Assembly: GCA_002293345.1 (NCBI GenBank)
Contig: DBDB01000006.1
Location: forward strand, 1 to 9,087
Direction: 5' to 3'
Source of the DNA: Alistipes sp. UBA943
GTDB taxonomy: Bacteria; Bacteroidota; Bacteroidia; Bacteroidales; Rikenellaceae
DNA: 9,087 nucleotides
This document shows positions 1 through 6,649 of this stretch, one piece after another. Each line of letters starts with the position of its first letter. Within the stretch, counting starts at the first letter, position 1. The notes beneath the pieces were generated by a model that saw only the letters and a list, made by a program, of their open reading frames with translations, made no database searches and had not been told where the DNA came from. Made by a program: the position numbers and the translations under genes.

Positions 1-632
1 AACAGCTCCACATATTTCGGAACTCCGCCAGTGAAGGCGTAGAGAGCCAATAAGTCGTCATTCGAGTATTCGGGGCGATAATCGTGCATGATCTCTTTGA
101 GCGTCGAAAGGTCAAATGTCGAGAGCTTGATGATGTTGTCGGCGCGACCGAACAGGGGCTCCTTCTTGTCCTGAAAAATCTTCTGCATCATCGAATAGAC
201 CGAACCGGAGACGATAAGGTTCATGCGCGACCGTGTGCGATATGCGTCCCATGTATTCTGCATATCGCTGTACACCGACTCGTTGATATTCAAAAACTCC
301 TGAAACTCGTCGATCACAAGGTTGAAGGCGCGATGCGTGGCAAGCTCCATCATGTATTGGAACAGCGAACGAAACGTGCGTATCTCCTCCGGCACGAACA
401 CGTCGAGCGCACGGGCGATCTCGGGTGCAAACTCCGCACACAGGGTCGATTCGTTTTTGCGTCCCACGAACAGATAGACTGTGGGCGTCTCTTCCACCGA
501 CTTGACGATAAGGCTCGTCTTTCCGATGCGCCTGCGTCCGGTAATGACCGTCATACGGGAATGGTCGGAGAAGGATAGCTCGCGTATCCGCCCCAACTCG
601 GCAAGTTCGTTTGTTCTGTCGTAGAATTTCAT
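1..632 (-). CDS. Archaeal-type P-loop ATPase (ATPase_2 family), 3' end outside the window
   Basis: Partial gene running off the left edge; 210 codons are visible from an ATG at 632, which is preceded on the minus strand by GGAGCGAT. The translation starts MKFYDRTNELAELGRI, the usual opening of ATPase_2 (PF01637-type) proteins. A Walker A motif GRRRIGKTS lies at residues 32-40, a Walker B LVIDEF at 105-110, a sensor-like LIVSGS at 139-144, and FTGGVPKYV near residue 200, which is characteristic of the family. The missing part would normally hold the rest of the ATPase lobe and a C-terminal DUF234-like nuclease-fold domain. These cytosolic ATPases are common, often multicopy, in Bacteroidales and archaea, and their role is unknown. 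It has its own promoter and is not obviously linked to the fimbrial genes. The family call is firm; the function is not known. Confidence 0.88.
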   Translation of the reverse strand, partial: MKFYDRTNELAELGRIRELSFSDHSRMTVITGRRRIGKTSLIVKSVEETPTVYLFVGRKNESTLCAEFAPEIARALDVFVPEEIRTFRSLFQYMMELATHRAFNLVIDEFQEFLNINESVYSDMQNTWDAYRTRSRMNLIVSGSVYSMMQKIFQDKKEPLFGRADNIIKLSTFDLSTLKEIMHDYRPEYSNDDLLALYAFTGGVPKYVEL

Positions 633-646
633 ATCGCTCCGTTTTA

Positions 647-675
647 GTAACTACGGTAACAGTAACCGCCGTTAC
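647..675. repeat. GTAAC repeat cluster over the predicted transcription start
   Basis: GTAAC occurs on the plus strand at 647-651, 656-660 and 662-666, and its inverse GTTAC at 671-675. The last two form a perfect 5-bp inverted repeat with a 4-nt spacer (GTAACCGCCGTTAC). The cluster lies at and just downstream of the predicted start of transcription of the ATPase gene, where an operator or a structured leader would sit. No cognate regulator can be named. Confidence 0.45.
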
Positions 676-706
676 AAAGATATGAAGTAGGTTTGAGTTA
701 TGCAAA
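675..706 (-). promoter_or_regulatory. Bacteroidetes-type promoter for the ATPase gene
   Basis: Read on the minus strand, TTTG (706-703) is followed after exactly 20 nt by TATCTTTG (682-675). This matches the Bacteroidetes -33 TTTG and -7 TAnnTTTG consensus at the expected spacing. Transcription would start near 668, giving a leader of about 35 nt before the ATG at 632. Confidence 0.7.
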
Positions 707-768
707 TTTTTTTTCTCCCAAATCAGTCGGATGAGTTGAGCTGTCCGTTTCAAACTCCCGGAACGAAT

Positions 769-789
769 TCTTTTGATGCAAACAAAAGA
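769..789. other. Stem-loop downstream of the DUF3868/OmpA-like gene
   Basis: TCTTTTG (769-775) and CAAAAGA (783-789) form a perfect 7-bp inverted repeat around a 7-nt loop, about 50 bp past the stop codon of the minus-strand gene. It could slow or end that transcript, but no clear U tract follows on the minus strand, so terminator function is uncertain. The rest of the 633-835 intergenic stretch holds only the ATPase promoter and its repeats. Confidence 0.3.
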
Positions 790-835
790 TATTTTCGTTC
801 AAATGGAAATACTTCAGCGTTCTCCAATGTTGGAA

Positions 836-1864
836 TCACCTCAATCTCAGAATACACATAATCTCGTATTCGATGCGACGCAACAGCGGATAATATTCCT
901 TCAACAGGGTTTGATAGGTCGTTTCGAGCGACATCAGTCGACTCTTTCGAGTTTGTACGTTTACCTCCCCGTTGATAATTTCGATAACGGTTGAACGATC
1001 GGCAAACTCTGACTCGTTCATCAGTGTAACGAGCCCGTCCCAGTCTTCACCCATCCAATTCACCTCGATTATCTCTTCAGGAATGCCGTACTGTTTGTGG
1101 AGATAGGTAGCAAAGGCATCCGTGCGGTGCTCCGACAACCTGACGTTACTCACGGGATCCCCTTCCGGCGAGGCGTATCCCGTCACCCGGATCCCTCCGA
1201 TGGTGATAGTTTCGTCGCTTTGCATCTCGCTTAAGATCCGATCTACTTCGGCGAGTTCGGCTGCGTTGTCCATGAAATCACGCAAGATCACGTAACTGTC
1301 CACTGGAAAATTGAGATGTACATGAGACGTTACGGTTTTCACCGCTGCCGGTACAGGGGCCGGTAGCGATGCAAAAAGAGGTTGCAAAACGGTGTAGCGC
1401 CCGGCAGCCAGCTCTCGAAGACGACATCCATATATATTTTCATCCACACTCAATTGCGCGTCATCCATCCAGAATAGATAAGGCGCTTCGAGATGTATCG
1501 CCCGGTTGCCACGGTTCTTTTTCGTACGGACAATGGTTTGCTGCGGCGTGGGATCGAAACGAAATCCATTAAGGACTTCCGCACGCCGAATTGCCTTGTG
1601 GCGATTCCTGCCCATAATGACGATTGGGTCGAATACATAACTATGGACTCCGTCGTTCGAGCTCAGGATCGGAGTCAGGATCATCATCTGCTTTGAATGC
1701 AGGTCCAACCGATCGAGATCCAAGGTTGTCTCTATGACCACCGTTTCGCCGATCTTTTTCGCATTGGTTGAGGTCAATGGCAAATATTCAGCGTGTTGTC
1801 CGTACAAGTTTGCAGATGCCAGTAACGCTATGGTCGTCAATAATAAGGAGCGTATGTTTTTCAT
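836..1864 (-). CDS. DUF3868 and OmpA-like domain protein of a fimbrial locus
   Basis: A 342-residue exported protein. Residues 1-23 form a signal peptide (MKNIRSLLL, then a hydrophobic stretch ending near LYGQ). Residues 24-170 match the DUF3868 type, including YVFDPIVIMGRNRHKA at 76-91. Residues 185-325 form an OmpA-like peptidoglycan-binding-type domain with GYASPEG at 229-235 and RLSEHRTDAFATYL at 242-255. In Bacteroidales this architecture commonly sits beside fimA/mfa-type genes and is thought to support the fimbriae at the outer membrane or periplasm. It lies 18 nt downstream of the DUF3575 gene and is probably co-transcribed. The C-terminus is abrupt: after YYPLLRRIEYEI it ends in a short MCILRLR, while a 35-codon open stretch continues in another frame, so a truncating frameshift is possible. 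Confidence 0.85.
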   Translation of the reverse strand: MKNIRSLLLTTIALLASANLYGQHAEYLPLTSTNAKKIGETVVIETTLDLDRLDLHSKQMMILTPILSSNDGVHSYVFDPIVIMGRNRHKAIRRAEVLNGFRFDPTPQQTIVRTKKNRGNRAIHLEAPYLFWMDDAQLSVDENIYGCRLRELAAGRYTVLQPLFASLPAPVPAAVKTVTSHVHLNFPVDSYVILRDFMDNAAELAEVDRILSEMQSDETITIGGIRVTGYASPEGDPVSNVRLSEHRTDAFATYLHKQYGIPEEIIEVNWMGEDWDGLVTLMNESEFADRSTVIEIINGEVNVQTRKSRLMSLETTYQTLLKEYYPLLRRIEYEIMCILRLR

Positions 1865-1882
1865 AAACAGTATGTTTTTGTT

Positions 1883-2449
1883 CTACTTCAGGAAGTAAAC
1901 CAATGAAACGGTGGCCCGCGTAATTCCCCAATAATCTCTCTTCGACGATCCGAGCCACGCCCCACACTCGACAGATTCGTAATCGTCACCCCAAAGATGT
2001 GCGTATCCCGCTCCGATACTTGCCTCGATATTCCAGCGTTTGCCCACGATCCACTGATAACCGTAACTGATGCCCACGCCGCCAAGCCATCCTTCGGCAC
2101 GCCGGGTCTTCATCTCGGGATACATGCCGAACGGAAATTTCACACCCCCGACGTTGAACTGCCCTGTCATGGCGTGCAGCCCCCAAAAACCTCCATTGAA
2201 ACGTTCGCAAGTCCAATAACGAAACTCCGGCTGGACGAGCCAATGCTTGAACGTTTTGTTGTTCGAGAATTTGAACCAGTTGTACCCGCCACCTACATCG
2301 AGTGTCGTGCGTCCCCCCAGTCCCACCTCCAGGGAGAGGTTCGGTGTCAGCGTCGCGTCGTACAGAAAGTTATGCTTCAGCGCTATGGTCTGTGCCGAAG
2401 CACCCGAAAGACAGGTAAGAAGTATGGATAAAAACAGCAGTTTTTTCAT
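1883..2449 (-). CDS. DUF3575 outer-membrane beta-barrel protein
   Basis: A 188-residue protein beginning MKKLLFLSILLTCLSGASAQ, a clear signal peptide with cleavage expected after ASA or ASAQ. The mature part is rich in alternating aromatic and glycine residues (LEVGLGGRTTLDVGGGYNWF, GFWGLHAMTGQFNVGGVKF, GWLGGVGISYGYQWIVGKRW) and ends in YFLK, as expected of a small outer-membrane beta-barrel. The start LKHNFLYDATLTPNLSLE is typical of the DUF3575 family, which is found in Bacteroidales fimbrial loci next to DUF3868/OmpA-like genes, as here. It is the first gene of a two-gene minus-strand unit, divergent from the fimbrillin operon. A role in surface assembly or anchoring of fimbriae is inferred from context; the family has no proven biochemical activity that I know of. 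Confidence 0.82.
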   Translation of the reverse strand: MKKLLFLSILLTCLSGASAQTIALKHNFLYDATLTPNLSLEVGLGGRTTLDVGGGYNWFKFSNNKTFKHWLVQPEFRYWTCERFNGGFWGLHAMTGQFNVGGVKFPFGMYPEMKTRRAEGWLGGVGISYGYQWIVGKRWNIEASIGAGYAHLWGDDYESVECGAWLGSSKRDYWGITRATVSLVYFLK

Positions 2450-2594
2450 CGTATCTTTATGTTTTTCGTTACGTTTGATTTCAACTCGAAACTGCTATCC
2501 ACAAATTCCGAACCAAACCGTATCGATCGCATTATACTTTTCGGCACTTTTTTTGTAGTGATACGTTCGCAACGTTACATAAAAAAGATTGTTT
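2450..2594. promoter_or_regulatory. Divergent intergenic region between the two fimbrial units
   Basis: These 145 bp must carry promoters for both the minus-strand DUF3575 unit and the plus-strand fimbrillin operon. No exact TAnnTTTG box was found in either direction. The best plus-strand candidate is TACGTTCG (2562-2569), one mismatch from consensus, with TTTT at 2538-2541 in the -33 position at 20-nt spacing. For the minus strand there is only TACGGTTTG near 2512-2520, whose internal spacing is one base too long. CGTATC at 2450-2455 and GATACG at 2560-2565 are inverted copies, too short to argue for an invertible promoter. Weak promoters or an extra activator are possible. Confidence 0.35.
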
Positions 2595-3899
2595 ATGCGA
2601 AAACGAATCTCTTCGATACTTGCCGCATCCCTGTTCCTGCTCGTTGGAACGATGGGGTGTAAGGACGATGATTGTTGCACTACGGGACCGATCTCGAGTG
2701 GCGAACAAGGAGTTCCGACGGAAATATCAATCCATCTGAAATTCCATCACAGCACCCGTGCAACCGCCGACTCCAACTCGACGGAAGAGGAGGCAGCCCT
2801 TAAAATGATCGATATTTTTATTTATGACGAGGCCGGTGACTTCCTGGAGCGGCACACGCTCTCACCCGATGAGTTTTCCGCAACCGACGGAGGACCGGGC
2901 TACGATGCCTATCAAACGGTGCCTCTTCCCGCCACGACCGGAGACAGGAGTGTCTATGTGGGGATCAATCTGCCACCGGCCGTGGCTTCGTCGCTGGATG
3001 GGAACCCTCTATCGACGGCAAGTACAGCCGTGCAAACCATCGACCCTTCGGATATCAACGCGACCGACGGTATACCCATGTTCAGCAATGCAGCCGTCCA
3101 TATGACGTTCGTGGAAGATTCGTCGGCTAACAACGTGGTGGCACCCGTAAAGCGCCTGGCTTCCAAGGTGACTGTGGAAACCGACCCTCTACTGGATCAG
3201 GGTGCTCTCGGCGGCCAACTCGGCGAATTTTTCTTTACACTGAACAACCGAAACCGCAAATTCTTCCTGCAACAAAACAGGCGACCTTATGCTGATCCGA
3301 ACTGGACGGCAGGATCTTACGATCCGCAAGATTTCAAGGACTCTGAACTGTCCGATTACGTCAAAGTAGCCGTCGGTCCACAAGATAATATCAATAACTA
3401 TAACGCCAAGTATGTGCTGGAAAATACATCGGAGCTCAAAATGATGAAAGAACTCACCCGAATCACTGTTCGTACACAGTTCAGTCCGTATGTATTTTTG
3501 AGGTTCATCAACAACGAGTTGCGCATGAGCGACAACAATGACCTCACGCCCCGCACATTCTACACCGTCGTTCCGCCAGACAACCCGGACCATGTAGCCT
3601 ATTTCGATAACACGACCGATGCCGGAAATTATGCCGCATACGTAGGTACGACCTACTCCACCTATACCGACGGTTGGTGTTATTGGAGCGTCTTTATGAA
3701 CAACGATCATCCGGGCGAGATCCTGAGAAATGAATATTTTAAGTGCGTCCTCACGCGGATCTTCCCTCCGGGACAACCTTCGGCAGCACTGGCAAATCCG
3801 GATGGCCACCCCAATACGTACTCCGACATATTTGTCGATGTGCAGCTCCAAGGATGGAACGACCCTTGGATTTACAACAACGTCACTTTACAGCCCTGA
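2595..3899 (+). CDS. Mfa1/FimA-type major fimbrillin lipoprotein
   Basis: A 434-residue protein from the ATG at 2595; an upstream in-frame TTG at 2589 is less likely because MRKRISSI directly starts the signal sequence. A lipoprotein signal peptide ends at Cys22 (LVGTMGC). Arg55 in HHSTRAT is a candidate site for the arginine-specific processing known in type V pili. Residues 64-80 (EEEAALKMIDIFIYDEA) form the first strands of the N-terminal transthyretin-like domain, and KRLASKVTVE near residue 187 resembles the junction into the second domain. WSVFMNNDHPGEILRNEYFKC, split at its centre, and the final WNDPWIYNNVTLQP are typical of Mfa1-family major subunits; these motifs lie near residues 364-384 and 421-434. 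It is the first gene of the operon, 22 bp ahead of the Mfa2-like gene. It is shorter than P. gingivalis Mfa1. It is probably the stalk subunit; a minor subunit cannot be ruled out. Confidence 0.8.
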   Translation: MRKRISSILAASLFLLVGTMGCKDDDCCTTGPISSGEQGVPTEISIHLKFHHSTRATADSNSTEEEAALKMIDIFIYDEAGDFLERHTLSPDEFSATDGGPGYDAYQTVPLPATTGDRSVYVGINLPPAVASSLDGNPLSTASTAVQTIDPSDINATDGIPMFSNAAVHMTFVEDSSANNVVAPVKRLASKVTVETDPLLDQGALGGQLGEFFFTLNNRNRKFFLQQNRRPYADPNWTAGSYDPQDFKDSELSDYVKVAVGPQDNINNYNAKYVLENTSELKMMKELTRITVRTQFSPYVFLRFINNELRMSDNNDLTPRTFYTVVPPDNPDHVAYFDNTTDAGNYAAYVGTTYSTYTDGWCYWSVFMNNDHPGEILRNEYFKCVLTRIFPPGQPSAALANPDGHPNTYSDIFVDVQLQGWNDPWIYNNVTLQP

Positions 3900-3921
3900 T
3901 CTTTCAAAAAGTTAGCCTACT

Positions 3922-5058
3922 ATGAAATGGAAATATCAAACAATATGCATCGCAACGCTGGGCGGACTCAGTCTGTTGTTTCAGGCATGCGTGTATGAAG
4001 ATCGTTCGTGCTGTACCGACACGACCGAACCGCCCGATGATAAAATGGAGATGCCGACGCTGAAAGTGACCTTCTCGCATCAGCAAACCGACATACCGAT
4101 TACATCGGAAGATCTGTTGCACGCGGTTGTCTACCTGCATGACGAATCCGGCGTGTTTTTCGATGCGTGGGAGGTGCAAAATCTCACTCTCGACACTGAG
4201 TACGACACCGGCATAACACCGGAGAGAAGTCCGTTCGGAGTGGTTGCATGGATCAATCCGGATCCGCCTTATGACATCTACCCGAAATTCGAACCCGATT
4301 TTCAAGGTGGAATGCACAGGCGTGACTGTCAGTTGTCACTCATCGTCCCCGAAGACCGTATCTTCGTGGGGCAGATGCCTTGGTTGCTCTATGGCAAGGT
4401 CGATCGGGTAGCGGAGGAGTATGCCGAGGCTCCGGTGGAGATTCCCCTCACGCTGGACAATTATGTGATCAACCTGTCGGCCTCGGGACTCCCTGCACAG
4501 GCAGCCACATACTCTTTCATGATCCATGACGATGGCGGTACTTACGGCTTCGACAACACCGAAAAATACTGTACACCGTTTCATTACAGGAGTACCACGG
4601 ACTTTGTTCCTGTGACGAGGGCGGCGGACGGTGCGGTCGAACTGTCACTGACGATGCTTCGTCTGGATGAGAATAGCAATGCAACCATCGGGTTCCGCAA
4701 CGAGACATCTGCCACCACGCTCTATCCGAAAGAGAGTAACGATTTGACCGGACTGTTCCGAATAATCAGGAGGGCCCTCGTGGAGTACGACTTTGATAGG
4801 ACACACGTCTATAACATTCATTTGGATTACTCCACCGGAGGCAACTCCAATCCCCAAGTCACCCCTGGCGGTGACCCTCCGGGTGGTGATCCCGGCACAG
4901 ACCCTGGCGGTGACCCTCCGGGTGGCGACCCGGGCACAGATCCTGGAACAGACCCTGGCGGTGACCCGGGCACAGATCCTGATCCCGTTGTCGGATCTGT
5001 AACGGTGTATGTCAATGGGATGGTGTTGAAACGGGAAAACCATGCCTTGGTGGATTAA
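3922..5058 (+). CDS. FimB/Mfa2-type fimbrial anchor lipoprotein with a PGGD/PGTD repeat tail
   Basis: A 378-residue lipoprotein with signal peptide MKWKYQTICIATLGGLSLLF ending in the lipobox FQAC (Cys23). The mature N-terminus CVYEDRSCC is the hallmark of the FimB/Mfa2 family, whose members anchor type V fimbriae to the outer membrane and limit their length. The body has two beta-sandwich-like parts, with LHAVVYLHDESGVFFDAWEV early and THVYNIHLDY closing the second near residue 303. Unlike its two neighbours it has no arginine in the position of the candidate processing site, which suits a permanently lipidated anchor. Residues 315-355 are a run of PGGD and PGTD units, followed by VGSVTVYVNGMVLKRENHALVD, split here only by its beginning VGSV, which resembles a detached last beta-strand. 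It lies between the major and minor subunit genes. Confidence 0.82.
   Translation: MKWKYQTICIATLGGLSLLFQACVYEDRSCCTDTTEPPDDKMEMPTLKVTFSHQQTDIPITSEDLLHAVVYLHDESGVFFDAWEVQNLTLDTEYDTGITPERSPFGVVAWINPDPPYDIYPKFEPDFQGGMHRRDCQLSLIVPEDRIFVGQMPWLLYGKVDRVAEEYAEAPVEIPLTLDNYVINLSASGLPAQAATYSFMIHDDGGTYGFDNTEKYCTPFHYRSTTDFVPVTRAADGAVELSLTMLRLDENSNATIGFRNETSATTLYPKESNDLTGLFRIIRRALVEYDFDRTHVYNIHLDYSTGGNSNPQVTPGGDPPGGDPGTDPGGDPPGGDPGTDPGTDPGGDPGTDPDPVVGSVTVYVNGMVLKRENHALVD
4864..4977 (+). repeat. In-frame GC-rich tandem repeat coding PGGD/PGTD units
   Basis: Two 39-bp copies (4864-4902 and 4903-4941), coding PGGDPPGGDPGTD twice, are followed by three 12-bp units PGTD, PGGD and PGTD. Synonymous differences between copies show the array is not brand new. 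Unit lengths are multiples of three, so gain or loss of units by slippage would lengthen or shorten the tail without breaking the frame. Confidence 0.85.
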
Positions 5059-5086
5059 GTTTGTAAATGCGTAAAAACAAGAGACC

Positions 5087-6274
5087 ATGAAGATAGAACA
5101 TAGATACTTTTCCGTACTGACCGTCATGCTGTGTCTCGCGGCATCCTGTAACCACGAAGAACCTGTTGTAGATCAGGAGGTGTGGAGAGGCGAGCAACAG
5201 ACCGTCACGTTCGATTTACATATGCCCGAAACACCTGAGATTGAGTCTCGTGTCATCACACAGGACGACATGTATGCCATTAAAACCTTGGACATCCTGG
5301 TTTTTAGGGCCGATGGTGGCGATGAGCGCTTCGATTATGCGATACGTGGCGTCGAGATGCCACGCAACCCAAGTATGCAAGAGGGAACGATTCGATATTA
5401 TTCCGGTGATTTGCGTGTCGCACCCTATCCGCAGCGTGTCGTGCTTCTGGTGAACTGCCGCCAGCAGGTAGATCAGTTGTTGAGTGCTCCCGACCTTGTG
5501 GGAATGGAAAAGTGGGCCATGCTGTCGCAACTTAAATTCACGATCACACCCGGCGAGATATGGAATACAGAATCGTCGACGAATTATACCCCTCTGCCAA
5601 TGTGGGGCGAAAATGAGCCGGAGGTGATCACCTCCACCACGTGGCGCTTGGCAACGCCGATCAGGATGGTGATGATGGTGGCCACGATCAACATAGGTAT
5701 ATCATCGGGTACCGCTGCGGAGGGTAAATTCGTTTTCAAGACCGTCCACGTGCTCAACACCAATACGAGTGGACATATCGTTCCCGCACCGGGAAACGTC
5801 ACCCTGGGAAGCAGTATCTACACCAATTATGGCGAGATGAAATACGTGACGGCTCCCACCGTTCCGGATGAGGTAAAACCGTACTCAGCACGTCACTTCG
5901 GCCCACTTCGGCATCCGTTCGATCCGGGGGAAAAATTCTTAACGCGTGAGATATTCCTCTTTGAGATCGAGGAAAATCAGTCTCCAACCGAGACGTTCAG
6001 TCTGGTGATAGGCGGTGTGTATGGCAGCGATACGGCCACAACTTACTATCGGTTCGATTTTTTCGACTTGTTCGACCAGAATCGACGGGTACCCATCATG
6101 CGTAACTATGCCTATCTGGTAGGTATCATTGACGTGGTGTCTTCGGGATATCCGACAGCACGGGAGGCTTTTATGTCGGGGACTGGTACTATGGGGCCCA
6201 GTAGATCCGTGACAAGGAGTGGACATTTGCAACAAGGAGCGATGACTACAGGTATTTCGATCACTGAACTATGA
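5087..6274 (+). CDS. Fimbrillin-family lipoprotein, probable minor or tip subunit
   Basis: A 395-residue protein with a lipoprotein signal peptide ending at Cys21 (LCLAASC). Arg55 in EIESRVIT follows the first mature strand and is in the same position as Arg55 of the major subunit. AIKTLDILVFRADGGDERF begins the N-terminal beta domain near residue 64, and TPLPMWGENEPEV (about residue 168) is the PMWGE-type motif seen in FimA-like minor subunits. NYAYLVGIIDVVSSGYPTAREA near residue 345 corresponds to the family's conserved region close to the C-terminus; it is 22 residues long and reads on from IMR. After this the protein ends in a Ser/Thr/Gly/Arg-rich tail of about 30 residues rather than the tryptophan-containing last strand often seen. 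It follows the anchor gene by 28 bp and precedes the truncated regulator by 7 bp, so it is part of the same operon. The subunit position in the pilus is inferred. Confidence 0.72.
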   Translation: MKIEHRYFSVLTVMLCLAASCNHEEPVVDQEVWRGEQQTVTFDLHMPETPEIESRVITQDDMYAIKTLDILVFRADGGDERFDYAIRGVEMPRNPSMQEGTIRYYSGDLRVAPYPQRVVLLVNCRQQVDQLLSAPDLVGMEKWAMLSQLKFTITPGEIWNTESSTNYTPLPMWGENEPEVITSTTWRLATPIRMVMMVATINIGISSGTAAEGKFVFKTVHVLNTNTSGHIVPAPGNVTLGSSIYTNYGEMKYVTAPTVPDEVKPYSARHFGPLRHPFDPGEKFLTREIFLFEIEENQSPTETFSLVIGGVYGSDTATTYYRFDFFDLFDQNRRVPIMRNYAYLVGIIDVVSSGYPTAREAFMSGTGTMGPSRSVTRSGHLQQGAMTTGISITEL

Positions 6275-6281
6275 TCTGATT

Positions 6282-6578
6282 ATGGGCCATTTTTATACCG
6301 ACTTCATGGTTGTATTACAGGGGCGTTACCCGGTCAAATCGGACATGGTAAGTGCTCTCACGGAACTTCTGCATATAGAAAAAGAGAGTGTCTATCGTCG
6401 ACTGAGGGGCGATGTTAATTTTACCGCTGAAGAGATGATGCGCATCGCCGGTGCATGGCACATTTCACTCGACAACATCGTCTCTCCACATCCCGATAAG
6501 AACAGAACGTTCCACCTGCAGACAACCGGATTTGTCAACCCCGCGGAGGAAGATTATGCCATCATCCCAACCGTGTAA
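6282..6578 (+). pseudogene. Truncated helix-turn-helix regulator, N-terminal third only
   Basis: The reading frame gives 98 residues beginning MGHFYTDFMVVLQGRYPVKS. The segment ALTELLHIEKESVYRRLRG (about residues 25-43) followed by DVNFTAEEMMRIAGAWHISLDNI is a helix-turn-helix of the Cro/xre-like kind found at the N-terminus of longer Bacteroidales regulators, which usually continue for roughly 200 more residues. Here the family-like sequence stops around EEDYA (about 6557-6560). The last five residues IIPTV come from antisense of an IS3-family orfB start. The gene is therefore broken, and only the DNA-binding part could be made. It lies 7 bp after the minor fimbrillin gene, so the intact ancestor was probably a regulator co-transcribed with the fimbrial genes. 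The regulator's target is inference. Confidence 0.75.
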
Positions 6579-6649
6579 TGTCCCCTGTGACTGTCGATAA
6601 ACTCGTACATTACTGGTCTGTTTTTGAGAAAACGGCGATCGCTTTTTTT
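6554..6649 (-). pseudogene. IS3-family transposase OrfB, 5' fragment
   Basis: In the -1 frame after the A7 run the translation reads SDRRFLKNRPVMYEFIDS and then HRGHYTVGMMA before a stop. This matches the beginning of IS3-family OrfB (typically ...YEFI..H...Y.V..M...L.VS). An ATG at 6610 also overlaps the orfA stop as TAATG. About 30 of the roughly 280 expected residues remain. The DDE catalytic domain is entirely missing, replaced by the fragment of the regulator gene. Confidence 0.75.

Noticed and set aside
112..753. A 213-codon open frame on the minus strand
   Set aside because: It overlaps the ATPase gene in another frame, its translation is rich in Arg and His and shows no family motif, while the 632-start frame has Walker A and B motifs.
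2450..2594. Invertible promoter between the divergent fimbrial units
   Set aside because: The only inverted pair found is 6 bp (CGTATC/GATACG), shorter than the inverted repeats of known Bacteroides invertible promoters, and no recombinase gene is nearby.
3189..3851. A 220-codon minus-strand open frame
   Set aside because: It lies entirely opposite the major fimbrillin gene, whose frame has a lipoprotein signal and family motifs; the antisense product has no recognisable features.
4827..5015. Minus-strand frame coding a GSVPGSPPG-rich peptide
   Set aside because: It is the antisense of the GC-rich PGGD repeat in the Mfa2-like gene; repeats read open in several frames, and there is no signal for a separate gene.
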